Assembly: GCA_029891345.1 (NCBI GenBank)
Contig: CM057000.1
Location: 136,694,663-136,758,662, forward strand
Origin: Dryococelus australis
Taxonomy: Eukaryota > Arthropoda > Insecta > Phasmatodea > Phasmatidae
Direction of reading: 5' to 3'
Length of the DNA: 64,000 bases
Below the pieces are notes generated by a model. That model saw nothing but the letters and a program-made list of their open reading frames with translations. It ran no database searches and was not told the DNA's origin. Each line of letters starts with the position of its first letter. The stretch's first letter is position 1. Positions 22,481-33,942 of the stretch are shown piece by piece. Position numbers and translations under genes: made by a program.

Positions 22481-22939
22481 GCTGAAATAATTTTTATTGA
22501 ATGTGCATTTTATAGCTTAGATGAATATCTAAACTACAAAAATTAATAAATTACTGTTTAACATTTCTTTGTACGCATTTCTTGTTCCGATTTTCTTGTT
22601 CCCTGTTTCCTCTGTTTTAGTAAAACTATGATGCCCCACAGCATACTGGAAGAATATAGTCACTTGATAAAGAAAGATGTGTGTGTGTACGTGCAATCTG
22701 AGATATGTGTGTGAGTTTACTATGTTCAGTGTATAAACTTTGTATACTGTAATTTGACTTATACAACATTTTTGTACAGCTACGTATTGGTAAAAGATGT
22801 AACAGATGCAATAAAACTAACAAACAATATGCCCCTAGATTTGTACAGAAGTCGAAATCTGGCCAGCAGCTGTCCATGTTCTGGAATCGCCCCAGTATTG
22901 GCGAGATAATCACAAAGTTGGCAACTCTGTGTAGGTGCG
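21586..22939. other. Unassigned AT-rich sequence with poly(A)
   Basis: Contains a run of about 29 A at 22450-22478 and short open frames with no recognised domain. Composition becomes GC-rich just before 22940. Confidence 0.4.
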
Positions 22940-23279
22940 CATCCCAGCGGTTGCAAGCGTGCAGAAGTTTCGGAACGCTGCCCGTGCAGCGTAGGAACTG
23001 GTAAACCGGGCGGGCGGGCAGGAAGGCGAGGGGGACTCAAGGTCGCTCGCGCGTGGCGCGCGACTGTGAGCCTTATAGCGGCGCGAGGGCGGGCCCCTGG
23101 CCCGGAGAGCGGTGGGAGCCGGTGACGTGTCGCTCGTAGTTGGCGCACGGCCCCGCGACACACGGGAGGCGTCTTCGCCCCGGCTCTGCACAGCACAGTA
23201 TCTCGTCCGAGAAGCTCGCGAGTGGGTGGTGCGTCGAGTGAGTGTGTGTGTTGTGCTGCGCGTGTGTTTGTGTGCTGTC
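22940..23279 (+). promoter_or_regulatory. CpG-rich promoter and 5' UTR region
   Basis: GC and CpG content rise sharply against the AT-rich surroundings (for example GGTCGCTCGCGCGTGGCGCG at about 23041), immediately before a Kozak-compatible ATG and a first exon. No TATA box is evident. The sharp composition change and the lack of repeat matches elsewhere in the window suggest a host promoter. Confidence 0.5.
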
Positions 23280-23459
23280 ATGGGGCAGTCCGACGACCAG
23301 AGGGACGACGACGAGTACGTCAAGGAAGAGATCGAGCCGCTCAACGACGATGGCTACCACCCGCCGCCTGGGGCCGACCCGATCAAGCTCGACGTCTTCG
23401 TCCAGAAGATCCTGGAGGTCAGGCGCATCGTGCCCAAGGTCTTCAGCAACTTCAAAATA
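23280..23459 (+). CDS. Putative first coding exon of an unrecognised host gene
   Basis: ATG at 23280 has G at -3 and G at +4, a good Kozak context. It opens exactly 60 codons and is followed by GTGAGT (23460-23465), a strong splice donor leaving a phase-0 junction. The residues are acidic at first (MGQSDDQRDDDEY, then EEIEPLNDD), with a PPP turn near residue 28 and a more ordered, basic-hydrophobic end (DPIKLDVFVQKILEVRRIVP). This looks like the unstructured N-terminus of a larger protein, perhaps membrane-associated or regulatory. I do not recognise the family. The frame runs on past the donor to 23624, but with intron-like composition. No second exon was found within the window. Confidence 0.6.
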
Positions 23460-24431
23460 GTGAGTGTCTTTATATCTTCCCGCCTGCGAACCTTTTGCCC
23501 TCCACTTCGGACGGCCCGCTCTACAATAACACGGACGCGAATACGTATCAGTTACGCCGGATCACATAACCCCGACGCGCACGACGGCCAACAGCCAATG
23601 AAATACAAGATAGATCGTCGTTAGTCCGACCGATTCTGTCGCACGACGAGCATTTTTGGATTAGAAATTATTTCTATTCTTTGTCGTGTCATACGGCACG
23701 ACGCACAGAATGTACTACATTGCAAAACGAAATTGTATTGCAAGCTTTACCTACAGTGGTAAATAAGCAGGTTAAAAGAAAAAAAAAAAATTGAAAATTA
23801 CTGTATCGAACGCTTAAAAATAATAATTTTACCTTTGTATGCATTCGCGATACCAATTTGTCACCATTTATTACAAATTTACCTCTTGGAAACTAACGTA
23901 GCCGATCAGCGCCTCCTAAATAGTTAGGTTGGATGCCGAGAGCGTGGTGTCAATCGTGCTGTAAATACAACATTGAAATGTGTCGTGGTTGCGTTTTTGG
24001 TCGTGTCGTGCTGCTTTGGCCGAGGCTACGTAATTCCGGCGTTACAAATGAAGGCCGGAAGCCAAAAGTTCTCTACATATGACCAAGTCTACCGTAAATA
24101 AAATGCCAACCTCTACCAGTTCATCAAGTTGAGGAACTGCAAAGCCTTAATTTTAAACGTGGCACAAAGCTACACCTAAACTGGTGGGAACTTAGACGCC
24201 AAATGACGTTAACCACTTTCGTGGTTAATCTCCAGAAGGTACGCTTGCGCACATGTACACGCACGGAAGAACGTAAGGAAGCTGGTCAACTCCCAACTCT
24301 CCCGTGTAGCCGATGGAAATCCAGCATTTAGTTTTCCATTGCGGTTCACAAGAAAACGAATACATGTTTATTGAAGTCGCCGTTATCACTTTTGTTCATA
24401 ACAAACACGTGAACAGTTTGGTAGTACTGTT
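23460..24431 (+). other. Probable start of intron 1
   Basis: Begins with a GTGAGT donor and quickly returns to AT-rich composition. No acceptor and second exon could be assigned, so the intron may extend beyond the window through the MITE-filled region. Confidence 0.4.
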
Positions 24432-24648
24432 TATAGGCTGTTCATGGTAAAGTGACTACTTTTTCCTTTCAGCCTTATTTTATCCTTTGGTAGTCTTTTT
24501 AAATAAGTATTGCCATTCAAGTAATAAACATAAAATAGTCCACCGCACTCGGAAGTTAACGTGTATGGCTAGATTAAAATATATTTATTGACTATTATTC
24601 CAAATGAGAGGGAGTTAAAAAGTTCTCACTTTACAGGGAATAGTCTAT
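24432..24648 (-). mobile_element. MITE family C
   Basis: Ends TATAGGCTGTTCATGGTAAA and GGGAATAGTCTATA. The interior has CCACCGCACTCGGAAG and TATTTATTGACTATTATTCC, as in the 306 copy. Confidence 0.8.
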
Positions 24649-25017
24649 ACTAACTTGTAAATACAGTACTCTTTAACCAGGCACTTTAAACTGAAGTGCG
24701 ATAGTTTTAAAACTTAAGTCATTAATTCGTAACAGATAATTTTTTCTTTTAATTTCGTAGGTTGGCGATTTAAAGTTTCTGTGTATTGTAGAATACCTGA
24801 GAGTCGTCCAGAATCGTTTCGCCTGTTACGCTTACGTACGTGTTCCGTTCGAACGCGTCCGTGCATTGCAGAACGGGCCTAAAGCAGATGTAAACATTTG
24901 CTACTGTGCGCAAAAAGATGACAATCTCCGGTTGTGTAGGTGGTATTCTACGAAGATTCAAAATTAACTCTCCGTCTGTGGCTGTCAATTTCCGCCCCTT
25001 GTACCTGCTTGGTTTGC

Positions 25018-25048
<31 letters not shown>

Positions 25049-25186
25049 GCCGTAACGGGCGGTCGTCATTAAATATGGCGGCGTGTAGGGCGTGACATGA
25101 CGGGATGCCAGGTAGAAAATTATCCGGTCGCGCTGGAGCCTTGTTGGCATCCTGAACATTCTCTGGCTCGAATCGACCTTTCACTA
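24649..25186. other. Unassigned, with (TC)n tract
   Basis: Contains (TC)n at about 25017-25045 inside a stretch with a 129-codon minus-strand frame (24770-25159). The frame shows no known domain and is not called. Confidence 0.45.
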
Positions 25187-25405
25187 TATAGGCTGTTCAC
25201 GGTAAAGTGAGAACTTTTGAGGCTCTAGTTACATTTTCCTTCCAGTCTTTTTTTTTTTAAATAAACATTGCCATGGAAGTAATAAACGCAGTGTGTATAT
25301 TCCACCGCACTCTTTGAGTTAACGTCTAAGGCTAAAATAATGTGTGACTATTATTCCAAATGAGAGGGCTTTCATAAGTGTTCACTTTACCGTGAGTAGC
25401 CTGTA
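25187..25405 (-). mobile_element. MITE family C
   Basis: Ends TATAGGCTGTTCACGGTAAA and CCGTGAGTAGCCTGTA. It shares CCACCGCACTC and CTATTATTCCAAATGAGAGG with the other C copies. Confidence 0.82.
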
Positions 25406-26823
25406 TCCGTATTATTTGGTAGCGTACAATTCGGAAACCATCGACATCACTTCTTGTTCAGCGACAGCCATGGTTGCAATTTGAGTTTCTGTTTAGTGAT
25501 GGGATAATCGCATAATTTTGTAGTCCCAATGAATCGATTACGATTATTTTATTATGGAATTGGTAAAAATAATACGATTTCCTTATCTAATCCATACACA
25601 AAAATTGACCGCAAATACTGAATAGTTCTATATATTTGTTTAAAACGATTCTCACCAAACGTTTTCCCGTTAATTTTTTAGTAATTTCGGCTGTTGTAAA
25701 AATTATATTTTATATTTTTAATAATGTGTATCCTATAGGCAATGTTTTGTTTTAGTACAAACAGCTGAAAATCGTGAATAATAGAATTGTTTTAAAATAA
25801 TCGATTAATCGATTATAATTAGATAACAGAATAATCTATTTTTACAAGCGATTATCCTACTTATGTTAACATACATACTCAAAATACCAAGTACCCCATA
25901 ATTTCATTCGACTAATATGGGCCACGTTTTAGTGAACTAGTGTAAATTCGAACACAGCCAGAACAAGTATAAAAACCAAACACAGTGTTTTCCATGCCAG
26001 GAAGTTTTTCATTGAGAAATGAAACTTGGAAAAACATGCATTAAACTATTTTGACGTGTTCGCATCACTTTTGTGTGGTCGAATGTATTTATATTAGGCC
26101 TATATAATTATGTATAGATGTTATAGTGGCTATGGTGATGAATAAAAATTTTGTAATGTGGCTTTTGTCATATGGGAACATAAGAAAACTAGACCTAACT
26201 GCACTGTTCCAAAATTTAGCACCAAGCTCTTGGAATTATTCCAAGGTTTTCTACTTCATTTTTCCAAACGAATTATGTAACAAAGTTAATACCAGGATAG
26301 TTAAAGGATAACTAATTAGACTCCTTTTTAAAATATAATTAAAACTTTTGGAAAACTTCGGCCGTTATTGGATGGTGGCTATGATTTGACAGTGTGCAAA
26401 TAGCTTTGCATAGCCAATGATTTTGTCGAACGTTGCCACATATCATGTTTTGCTTTCTCGTAGTATTTGGTTTGTGTCAAGTCAGGCGTGGTATTATTCT
26501 GTGCAGATAGTGTGTGTTTCCAACCCATCCTTTCTCTCTGGTCGTGATCAACACAGTACATACACCTCTCAAAAATCCCCGTTATGCGAAACATTTCTTT
26601 CGCGCACTGTAGCCTGGGCTTGTGTATAGGCCCCTTTTTTTTTCTTCTATCGGCGTCGAGGCAGGGTTACGCGCGATCGGACGTAGAGGTCACGAGTGAC
26701 GTCACGGGAGATGGATGACCTTGGCGGGGCGCGACGCGTCGTGTGGTATCACGGTCGCTCATAGCGGCTGTCACAACAAAGCTAAGCTTCCGGGCGGCCG
26801 ATCTTTCCATCTCGTCGAGATGA
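25406..26823. other. Unassigned sequence
   Basis: AT-rich with a CpG-rich patch at about 26650-26815. No gene, donor or repeat relation was recognised in it. Confidence 0.4.
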
Positions 26824-27812
26824 TATAGGCTGTTCAATGTAAAGTGAGCACCTTTCGAAAGCCCTCTCGTTTGGAACAGTAGTCAATACATCTATTTTAT
26901 TTTAGCATTAGACGTTTACTTCCGAGTGTGGTGGGATATGCACACTGGCTGTTTCCTGATACTGGCCTTATGGATCCCTTAGGGTAAGGGATCCGTAAAA
27001 AGTGCAGTCTGGTGGATGCGGCCATATTTGTTTAGTTTCTGAATTCACGTCAGGGATGTCGATCATCTCTTCACGCATTCACTGCCAAGGGATAAGACAC
27101 ACTCATCCACTGTCGCATCCACACATCCCTTCGTTCGTCCGTCCGTCCGTCATTTGTTTACACTGGTCTCGCGCGTGTGGTGTGGCTTCGTGTTTGCTTT
27201 TAAGTTGTTGATTAAAATGGATGAAGCTTTTTTTTTTTACTGCATAAATTGGACTCCGACATAATCGCAGAAAATAAAATGCTGTTTAAAATACTGACCA
27301 CTTGAGCTATCTACTTTATTATACACATCAATCATTTCAACAAACGTATTTGTAATTTGTGTATGCTCATCAACATAAACTGTCCTGTTTACAAGAAATT
27401 TCGATTTCTGTTTGCAGCCATCGCCAAGTCAGAAATGATAAAACCTCAACTCTAACAAGATTTTCGCCTGCAGTAAATTGTTGACATTTCATCGAGATCC
27501 CATAGATAACACAAATAAAGATACAACTTCAAAGTAGTAAAAAGTGTGTTACAGCTAGCGCTGTCTAGCTGTAGCAGAATTAGGATGTTATCCATCCCTT
27601 CAATGCAGCCATTTCCACAGCGGATGCATGTACGAAGGGGCGTAGGGATGCGTGAGCAATGGACGCACCCACTGAATTCGGAAACCAGCCACTGTGTTTA
27701 GTACTCACACATGGCAATATTTATTTAAAAACGTGGTTGAAGAATAAAAATGACTGAAAGAAAAAGTAACTAGGGCCTCAAAAGTGCTAACTTTACCGTG
27801 AACAGCCTATAT
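26824..27812 (+). mobile_element. MITE family C split by another element
   Basis: The left part (26824-26946) begins TATAGGCTGTTCAATGTAAA and the right part (27691-27812) ends CCGTGAACAGCCTATA. Joined, the two interiors follow the order of the intact C copies, in the opposite orientation to them. The break falls between ATATGCACACT and ACTGTGTTTAG, where an uninterrupted C copy reads continuously. Confidence 0.8.
26947..27690. mobile_element. 744-bp TIR element inserted into MITE C
   Basis: Starts GGCTGTTTCC and ends GGAAACCAGCC, a short imperfect terminal inverted repeat. It is flanked by ACT on both sides (26944-26946 and 27691-27693), a 3-bp target duplication. Subterminal inverted blocks also pair: CACACATCCCTTCG against CGAAGGGGCGTAGGGATGCG. 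A 3-bp duplication and a short TIR suit the PIF/Harbinger superfamily, although the usual target there is TWA; this assignment is inference. There is no transposase. Confidence 0.7.
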
Positions 27813-27939
27813 ATACGCTGCTCGTCCAGTGCTGCGCAGGCCACAGGCTGAGTTTTCGAAAATGCTTCGATGGATCCACTAGTGGTTGATACGCCGGTTG
27901 AGGCGTTTTTCGAACATCGGGTTGATTTTTAGCGGCGTT

Positions 27940-28147
27940 TTCATCCTCTTGCAGACATATGTTAATGCCACTATACTCAACTTCTGAAGTTTTCATCCTC
28001 TTGCAGACATATGTTAATGCCACTACACTCAACTTCTGAAGTTTTCATCCTCTTGCAGACATATGTTAATGCCACTACACTCAACTTCTGAAGTTTTCAT
28101 CCTCTTGCAGACATATGTTAATGCCACTACACTCAACGTCTGAAGTT
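27940..28147. repeat. 52-bp tandem repeat, 4 copies
   Basis: Head-to-tail units containing TCATCCTCTTGCAGACATAT and ACTCAACTTCTGAAG, nearly identical, with no spacers. Confidence 0.95.
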
Positions 28148-30119
28148 TTCTTCGCACGTTCGTAAAACTCGATGCACAAATTACTTTTGTATTTTTTTTT
28201 TTTTTTTTTTTTTTTGGAATGTTTGAAAATTACAAGTAATGGATGTGTTAACTTTTATTTTTCAGAGAAAGCGTTCGAAATTTCATCGGTTGATGTTTTG
28301 GTGCGTATTTACCAGATCCACCGAATTTCCAGTTCGTTCGAACTGGTGGATCAGCCGGTTTAACCGAATTCAACCGAAAAAGTAATTTTCGAACGATGGA
28401 TGCACTGTTGAATTTCCGGAAACGCGGATAGCGTTCAGGGAGTGACTTTGAGTGGTGTCAGGGTGTCCATTGGTCAGGAAAGTCATAAAAAGTAATGAAA
28501 TTGAGCGAGTGGTTATGAAATCTTTTGTGTCAGTCTATCTGTCCACCTCATTGTCGATTGACATTAATATAGGTATAGGATGGAACCACAGATAATTTTT
28601 TTTTATGATCGTTCTCCCAACAACAATATGCTTTATATACTCACAATGACATTTGAGCTCGTATAATAGCTGTCATTGTACAGTACGTTGTAGAGAAGTA
28701 GTGGATTTGGTGTGTTGGAAATCTGTTCACACCCTTAAGGGTTCGCAACTGATGTTATGCCACAGTGTTCAACTTTTTTTTTTAAATTTCATACATTTAC
28801 CCTGGTTTGTCTTTTACTATTTACTTTCTCATTTATATACAACTTGTAATGTTTAAGCAGAATAATAAAATGTATATTGTAAAAAAAATATATATTGATT
28901 TATAGTTAAATTTTTTTTAACTCGCCCTAATTTCTGATGACTGCACACAAAAAAGTTAGTGCAAGCTTATATATTGTGTCGGTCAAAAATAATGCATTTT
29001 CTGCGTACTTTCTGCATTAAGTAACAAAGCAAAAAAATCGTGTCCGAGGAAAGTGAGGGCTTAGAAAACCCACGTATTGGACGATTCTTTCACGAAACTT
29101 TGCAAATGACGGGAAATACGCCAGCCTGCCCACTTGTGTTCAGATTCGAAGAAACTGCAAACTTGTGTGCTAACTAGCAACAAATTTAAGCGTTTTTGTG
29201 TGTCTCGGTTACTCTTCAAATTTTAGGTATTACACTCAATTTTATTTCCAATATATATTTTTTTAATGTGTAGTCTTTGCATTGGGCGTGTTGCATGGTA
29301 ATCGGGATTTTGAAGTTCATCACACAAAATAAAATAAAAACAATAAAATAAGGGAAAGTTGGAAGGCATGGTCGTAATTGGACATGTTTAGCGGAAGTTA
29401 TTTGACAAATAACTAGGGACTGCCACTAAAATGCAGACTTTTTCTTAACTAAAAACTAACAACTTTTAATTGCGTTTCTTATTTCAAGACGCCCTTAGGT
29501 AGCTCTAGAAGTTTCTTTATTGGTTTAAAGAATCCTAAGTATTTATATTTGCATTGCTCCAAATCAGTTGAATTGCGATTTTAAAATGCAGAAATGCTAC
29601 GAGTGCACAATAATTTAAACGTCTGGAAAATTGCCTTGATAGCATTAGTTGCGATGTTCCCATGTCAGCTGATAATTCGCCATGCATTTGAACGCGCGCA
29701 AGAGAGTCGTCTATCTCGGTATACTCTTGTTCTTTCGAGGTGTCGCGAGTTTTCAAATTTGGCTTCCGTTTTTACCTCTCTGCTGTCGTGGTCGATGGAG
29801 GTCGTGTACTGTCAGTCGCGTCCAGCGAAATTGCCAGCTTTCGTATCTCTTTATCTCTGGAATTAGGCTACCGCCGCTGCGAGCCGAGGGTTTCGACTGA
29901 AATATGGCGGTCGGCGCCTGTGGGCAACAACATAACTAGACCGACGGCGACGACTTGATGGCGTAGCACGCTATTGCTGAATGAAGAAGTTCCTTTTGAT
30001 AATTGCGTGGCTATGGAATTGTGCGCAGACTGGAACCCAATCACGACGCGGAACTATAACGTTACATCTCGTGGCCTCGTTCGCCGGAAAGACAGTTGCT
30101 GGCAGGTAGAATATTACGT
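28148..30119. other. Unassigned sequence
   Basis: Includes a poly(T) run (about 28191-28215), a perfect palindrome at 28329-28346 (CCAGTTCG, two bases, CGAACTGG) and a GC-richer patch near 29680-29960. No coding domain is recognised. Confidence 0.4.
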
Positions 30120-30123
30120 TTAA

Positions 30124-30481
30124 GACCAGTGGTGCACGAAAGCAGTATATTTACCCGCTCGTTATAACTTTTTTTTTCCGCAGAGGGTTTATGGAAGTTT
30201 TTGGCACAAGACTTAAATATTAATTTTTAACAACTTCTTGCGTTGTAAAATATTCACTACCTTCATTATTCTGTGAGCACTGATGGAAGATGAGAAATAA
30301 TATATTATTTCTTATCTACCATCAGTGCTCCGATAGTAGTAATATTAGTGAATATCTATCAATATAAAGTGTTCGAAATTATTCTTTATGTCTTGTGTCA
30401 AAATTTTTGAAAAATTCTCTGAAAAACAAACTTTTGACCGAAATTAAGGCAAATACACACGGCTTTCGTGCACCATTGGCC
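30124..30481. mobile_element. TTAA-flanked MITE family F with central hairpin
   Basis: Terminal inverted repeats of about 20 bp, GACCAGTGGTGCACGAAAGC and its partner ending GTGCACCATTGGCC, lie exactly between TTAA at 30120-30123 and TTAA at 30482-30485. TTAA duplication is the hallmark of piggyBac transposition. The centre (about 30276-30331) is a long near-perfect palindrome built from GAGCACTGATGGAAGATGAG and its complement. No open frame is present. A second copy is at 53504-53870. Confidence 0.85.
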
Positions 30482-30695
30482 TTAATGCTGCCAGTTATTC
30501 ATTTCAAATATAAGTATTTATTCAGTTTCCTAAATTAGTCGTTAATAGAATTCTACCTAGAGCCCTTCGGTGATTTTCTTTTTCAGTTTCACAGAAACTG
30601 ATTTTGATTATAACATTTTTTTTTTTTGTTGAAATTGTTGTTCTCCATCTCTTTCCGCTCGGGTGTGACTGATTATTCTTACGAGTCACTTCTAA

Positions 30696-31274
30696 GCCCA
30701 GTACACACGGGCATCTTTCGTGAGCACGAAGGTGATCACTTGAACTTGTAACAAACATTGTGCCGTGCGAATGGTCGCAGTTATGATAGTGACTAGCATA
30801 CAAGATCTTGCATGCTAGCTAGCACCATATGATGAAGGTTCTAATTCTGGCTAGCTTCCCTGTGCAAGTGAAATGTAGGCCTAAATAAATAATTTTTTTG
30901 TGTATGTACATGACAAGTACAAATGCAAACATTTTATTTTGTTTTTTATTATGTATTTTTTGTTGCACGGGTATTATATTTGTTTTTTTTTTTTGTAAAT
31001 AATGTATACTTATACTGAGTTAACCTGTTTTTGTTGGGCTATTTATTTTATATCCTAATTCGTTCTACGTTGGGGCATAAATTTCTCCTGCAATTTAAAA
31101 TATTTCTTACATATCTGAAACCTCAGATATTGCTGACTTTCTATGTTTCACAAATTAGTGCAGTGCGTGTGCATCACACGGTTACTTATATTCTAACCAG
31201 GATGCACGCATATTTTTTACGTTCTATGTGTACACTTTTTCTTGTACAAGAAAGATGCCTGTGTGTACTGGGTC
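30696..31274. mobile_element. TIR element family G
   Basis: Left end GCCCAGTACACACGGGCATC and right end the complement of GACCCAGTACACACAGGCATC, continuing with TTTC before diverging. This gives about 25 bp of imperfect TIR around 579 bp of AT-rich, non-coding interior. The target duplication was not resolved. Confidence 0.65.
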
Positions 31275-31486
31275 TTGGTGATTACACTGTTGATGCGCAC
31301 GCAGCAGAAAGATTTTACCTTGGTGACGGGCTCTGTGATGGATCCCGAAGAATCTCCGCCATCCTCCGACGGGATGAAACGAGTAGCAGTCCATGACGTA
31401 GAACTGGCGCACTAGTATGGTTAGAGGGCGCAGGGGAAGGATTTCGGCATGGGAACAATACCAGTCGTCGAATGCAGAAGCACTTG

Positions 31487-31613
31487 GATCACGACGCACG
31501 GAAACGAAATAAGTTCGCCTAGTGGTGGCGAACTTTGATCACGACGCACGGAAACGAAATAGGTTCGCCTAGTGGTGGCGAACTTTGATCACGACGCTCG
31601 GAAACGATATAAG
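31487..31613. repeat. 50-bp tandem repeat, about 2.5 copies, with hairpin
   Basis: Units begin GATCACGACGCACGGAAACG. Each contains AAGTTCGCC and GGCGAACTT, a perfect 9-bp inverted repeat (one base differs in unit 2) around TAGTGGT. Confidence 0.9.
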
Positions 31614-31929
31614 GTTTGGTACGTGACTGGCGCATTGGCTGCTACGATTAAAGGCATACCTAGTTTTTTTTTTTAAGTGCAGACGTGGAGGAGGGGGAAC
31701 TCTTGGTGGTAAAAATGTTTCAAGACGTGGGGGCGTTGCTCACCGCGCCGGGACGTTTCTTTGTCTGCACGAGCTGAGGGGTCATTGTTCCCGTCACGGC
31801 GACGCTGAAACAGTTACCTCGCCCGCCTCCAGTCTGGAGTGAAACTTCGTTCCAGTTCACACTCCAGTCGGCCTGGTTCCGCCGACCGCCAGTGGGTCGC
31901 CGCCGACAATCGTGAAAGTGGAGTTCACT
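31614..31929. other. Unassigned sequence
   Basis: GC-richer stretch between the tandem repeat and a MITE A fragment. No partner or gene was recognised. Confidence 0.35.
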
Positions 31930-32216
31930 GATCCTACCTGCATTATATTTGAAGGGACGCACTAAGTGGCATGCGCCCAGTTAAGTTGGCAATAATGGAC
32001 GGAGAATAGTTCCATTCTTAACGTCAAGTAAAAAGTGTTAAGGTAACCATTTGTAATAACGTATGTTATGTCTTTCGCTCGCTGACCGACGCACGAATAA
32101 TTGACGAGGTCCATGACGATGTTAATTTTACATAAGGCGGAAGAATACACGACGTGCATACAAGTGGATCTTAAGCAGGTCTTTCAAATTGCTCATTTTA
32201 CCGTGAACAACCTATA
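31930..32216 (+). mobile_element. MITE family A, left end and middle deleted
   Basis: Begins at the CTACCTGCATTATATTT block, continues with TGGCATGCGCCCAGTTAAG and ends CCGTGAACAACCTATA. About 100 bp of the usual centre (the oligo-T and poly-A-rich part) is missing. Confidence 0.75.
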
Positions 32217-32318
32217 GTTTGTAGTACCAATACCTTCTTTCGCCCTGATCACAGAGGTTGTGCGGCGTGGCATGCGATATGGATCCCACAAGGCACGGGA
32301 AGCGGCCTGGAGTCTGGT

Positions 32319-32553
32319 ATATTCTCTTCACGGAAAAGTGAGCACTTTTTAAGACCCAACAGGCATTAACCACTAATAAACATATCTTATTGCAGCCTCA
32401 GGCATTAAATTTTGAGGGTGGTGAAATGGTTTATTGGTTTATTGGTCACATTGCAACGTTTATATTAAAAAACAGCAGGAAGATGGAAATTGGATGAAAG
32501 GAAAAATTTAAAAGAGGCCTTAAAAAGTGCTCACTTTACCGTGAACAGCCTAT
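32319..32553 (+). mobile_element. MITE family D
   Basis: 235 bp. It has the A/C-type ends (TCTTCACGGAAAAGTGAGC and ACTTTACCGTGAACAGCC) but its own interior with AACAGGCATTAACCACTAAT. The second copy is at 41046-41282. Confidence 0.8.
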
Positions 32554-32759
32554 ACATGACGGCTGCACAGCCTCCCACAGTGCACGAAGATCGGCCGGAG
32601 CAGGATCCATGGTGCGCACGTCCTTCTCGACAGCATCACAGATGTGCTGAGTAGGGACGAGGTAGGGCGACCTCGGGGTCAGGTAAGCAACTTCAATCTC
32701 GTGGAGTGTTCATACAACCGCGAATTTCGGGAGTGGGTAGGGCCCGGTGCCTTGTCTTG

Positions 32760-32760
<1 letters not shown>

Positions 32761-32846
<86 letters not shown>
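32761..32846. repeat. (AT)n microsatellite
   Basis: Forty-three uninterrupted TA dinucleotides. Tyr-Ile open frames across it are artefacts. Confidence 0.98.
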
Positions 32847-32848
<2 letters not shown>

Positions 32849-33942
32849 CGCAGGCCTCGTGCAGGATGTTGCAGCAGGTTCCTGTACCTTTCGCCGGCGA
32901 GGGGACTAGGGCACGTGTACTGTACGGAACCTCAACTGCACCTTAATGACGCATGTGATCCATTGCCTAGTGAGATTGGCGACGCACTAGTGCCGTGCTT
33001 TCTGCATGTATCAGATTGTTGCACTTCGAGCGACCGTTTGACGCGAATAAGTCTTTAAATTTGCAACCATAGAGGGAGGCAATCCAGAAAAATCCGATAA
33101 CGAAATCGGGGGGACACGAGTTTGGCATTGCACCTCCGAATATATCGTCTACATTCAAAATTCAATTACACCACTCGATTGCCAAAGGAACGAACAATAT
33201 GTTGCGTTGAGGAAGGACTGCGACGCAGCATCTCTGGATGCGGAAAAAAGGGGATTTTTAGTTCGTTTGACTTCCGCTTAAAATAACTTTTGACTTGGAG
33301 AAGCTACGACGCTCATTTAAGTTTCAATCGACAGCTCTCGTCAAGATCAATATATTGAGTGTATAAAAACATTTATGTGGTGTGGTTATGATGAAATTGT
33401 ATGCGTTTAAAGTTAAAAAAAATTAAGAAAACTGAGCGCAAAGTTGGCCTATACTCGTCAAAAAGCCGTCAAAATACAGAAATCGTATACGTTTGGAAAG
33501 AGCATCTGAAAAGCAATCCAGTAATGCCCATAAAACCCTATATGATCGGCTGAAGCGGTGCCGGGAACGTAAAATAGACATCAAGGTATCCGAGCGTGTC
33601 AACGTAGACGTGTATTCACGCAAAACAAACGGCCGTGTCCCCAACACAGCCACACCCAATGTTTCAATTCGTCGAAGATCACATGGCGGTGTACCCGCCA
33701 TAATATTTTTTCAGTTGGTTATTTGAGACGACATTGTAGTCACGTTAGTTTGCTCCAATAAATTTCACTTTAAGCTGTCCCATTGAAGTTGGTCATTTTT
33801 TTTTGGAGAATTAGGGATACTTTAATTTTTAACTCGTCCAAAATGTGCGAAGTGGCATGTGTAAATCTGGAAACAACATTGATTCGGGTAGGCCTGTGTT
33901 TCAAGATTTTCCCACTCTTTTAATTATAAATACTTCTTAAAA
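32847..33942. other. Unassigned sequence
   Basis: Contains a 77-codon open frame (33493-33726), rich in Arg, Lys and Ser and followed about 30 bp later by AATAAA (33759). It has no recognised domain; I do not call it as a gene. Confidence 0.4.

Noticed and set aside
22780..23344. Minus-strand frames over the CpG-rich region
   Set aside because: Arg/Pro/Ala/Ser-rich shadows of the GC-rich promoter and first exon, with no domain.
28329..28346. Palindromic operator or regulatory site
   Set aside because: A perfect 8-bp palindrome, but single, with no gene nearby and expected occasionally by chance in 64 kb.
32644..33058. Open frames containing long Tyr-Ile runs
   Set aside because: Translation of the (AT)n microsatellite.
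33493..33726. Small gene with an AATAAA downstream
   Set aside because: 77 codons, no recognised domain; AATAAA is frequent in this AT-rich sequence.
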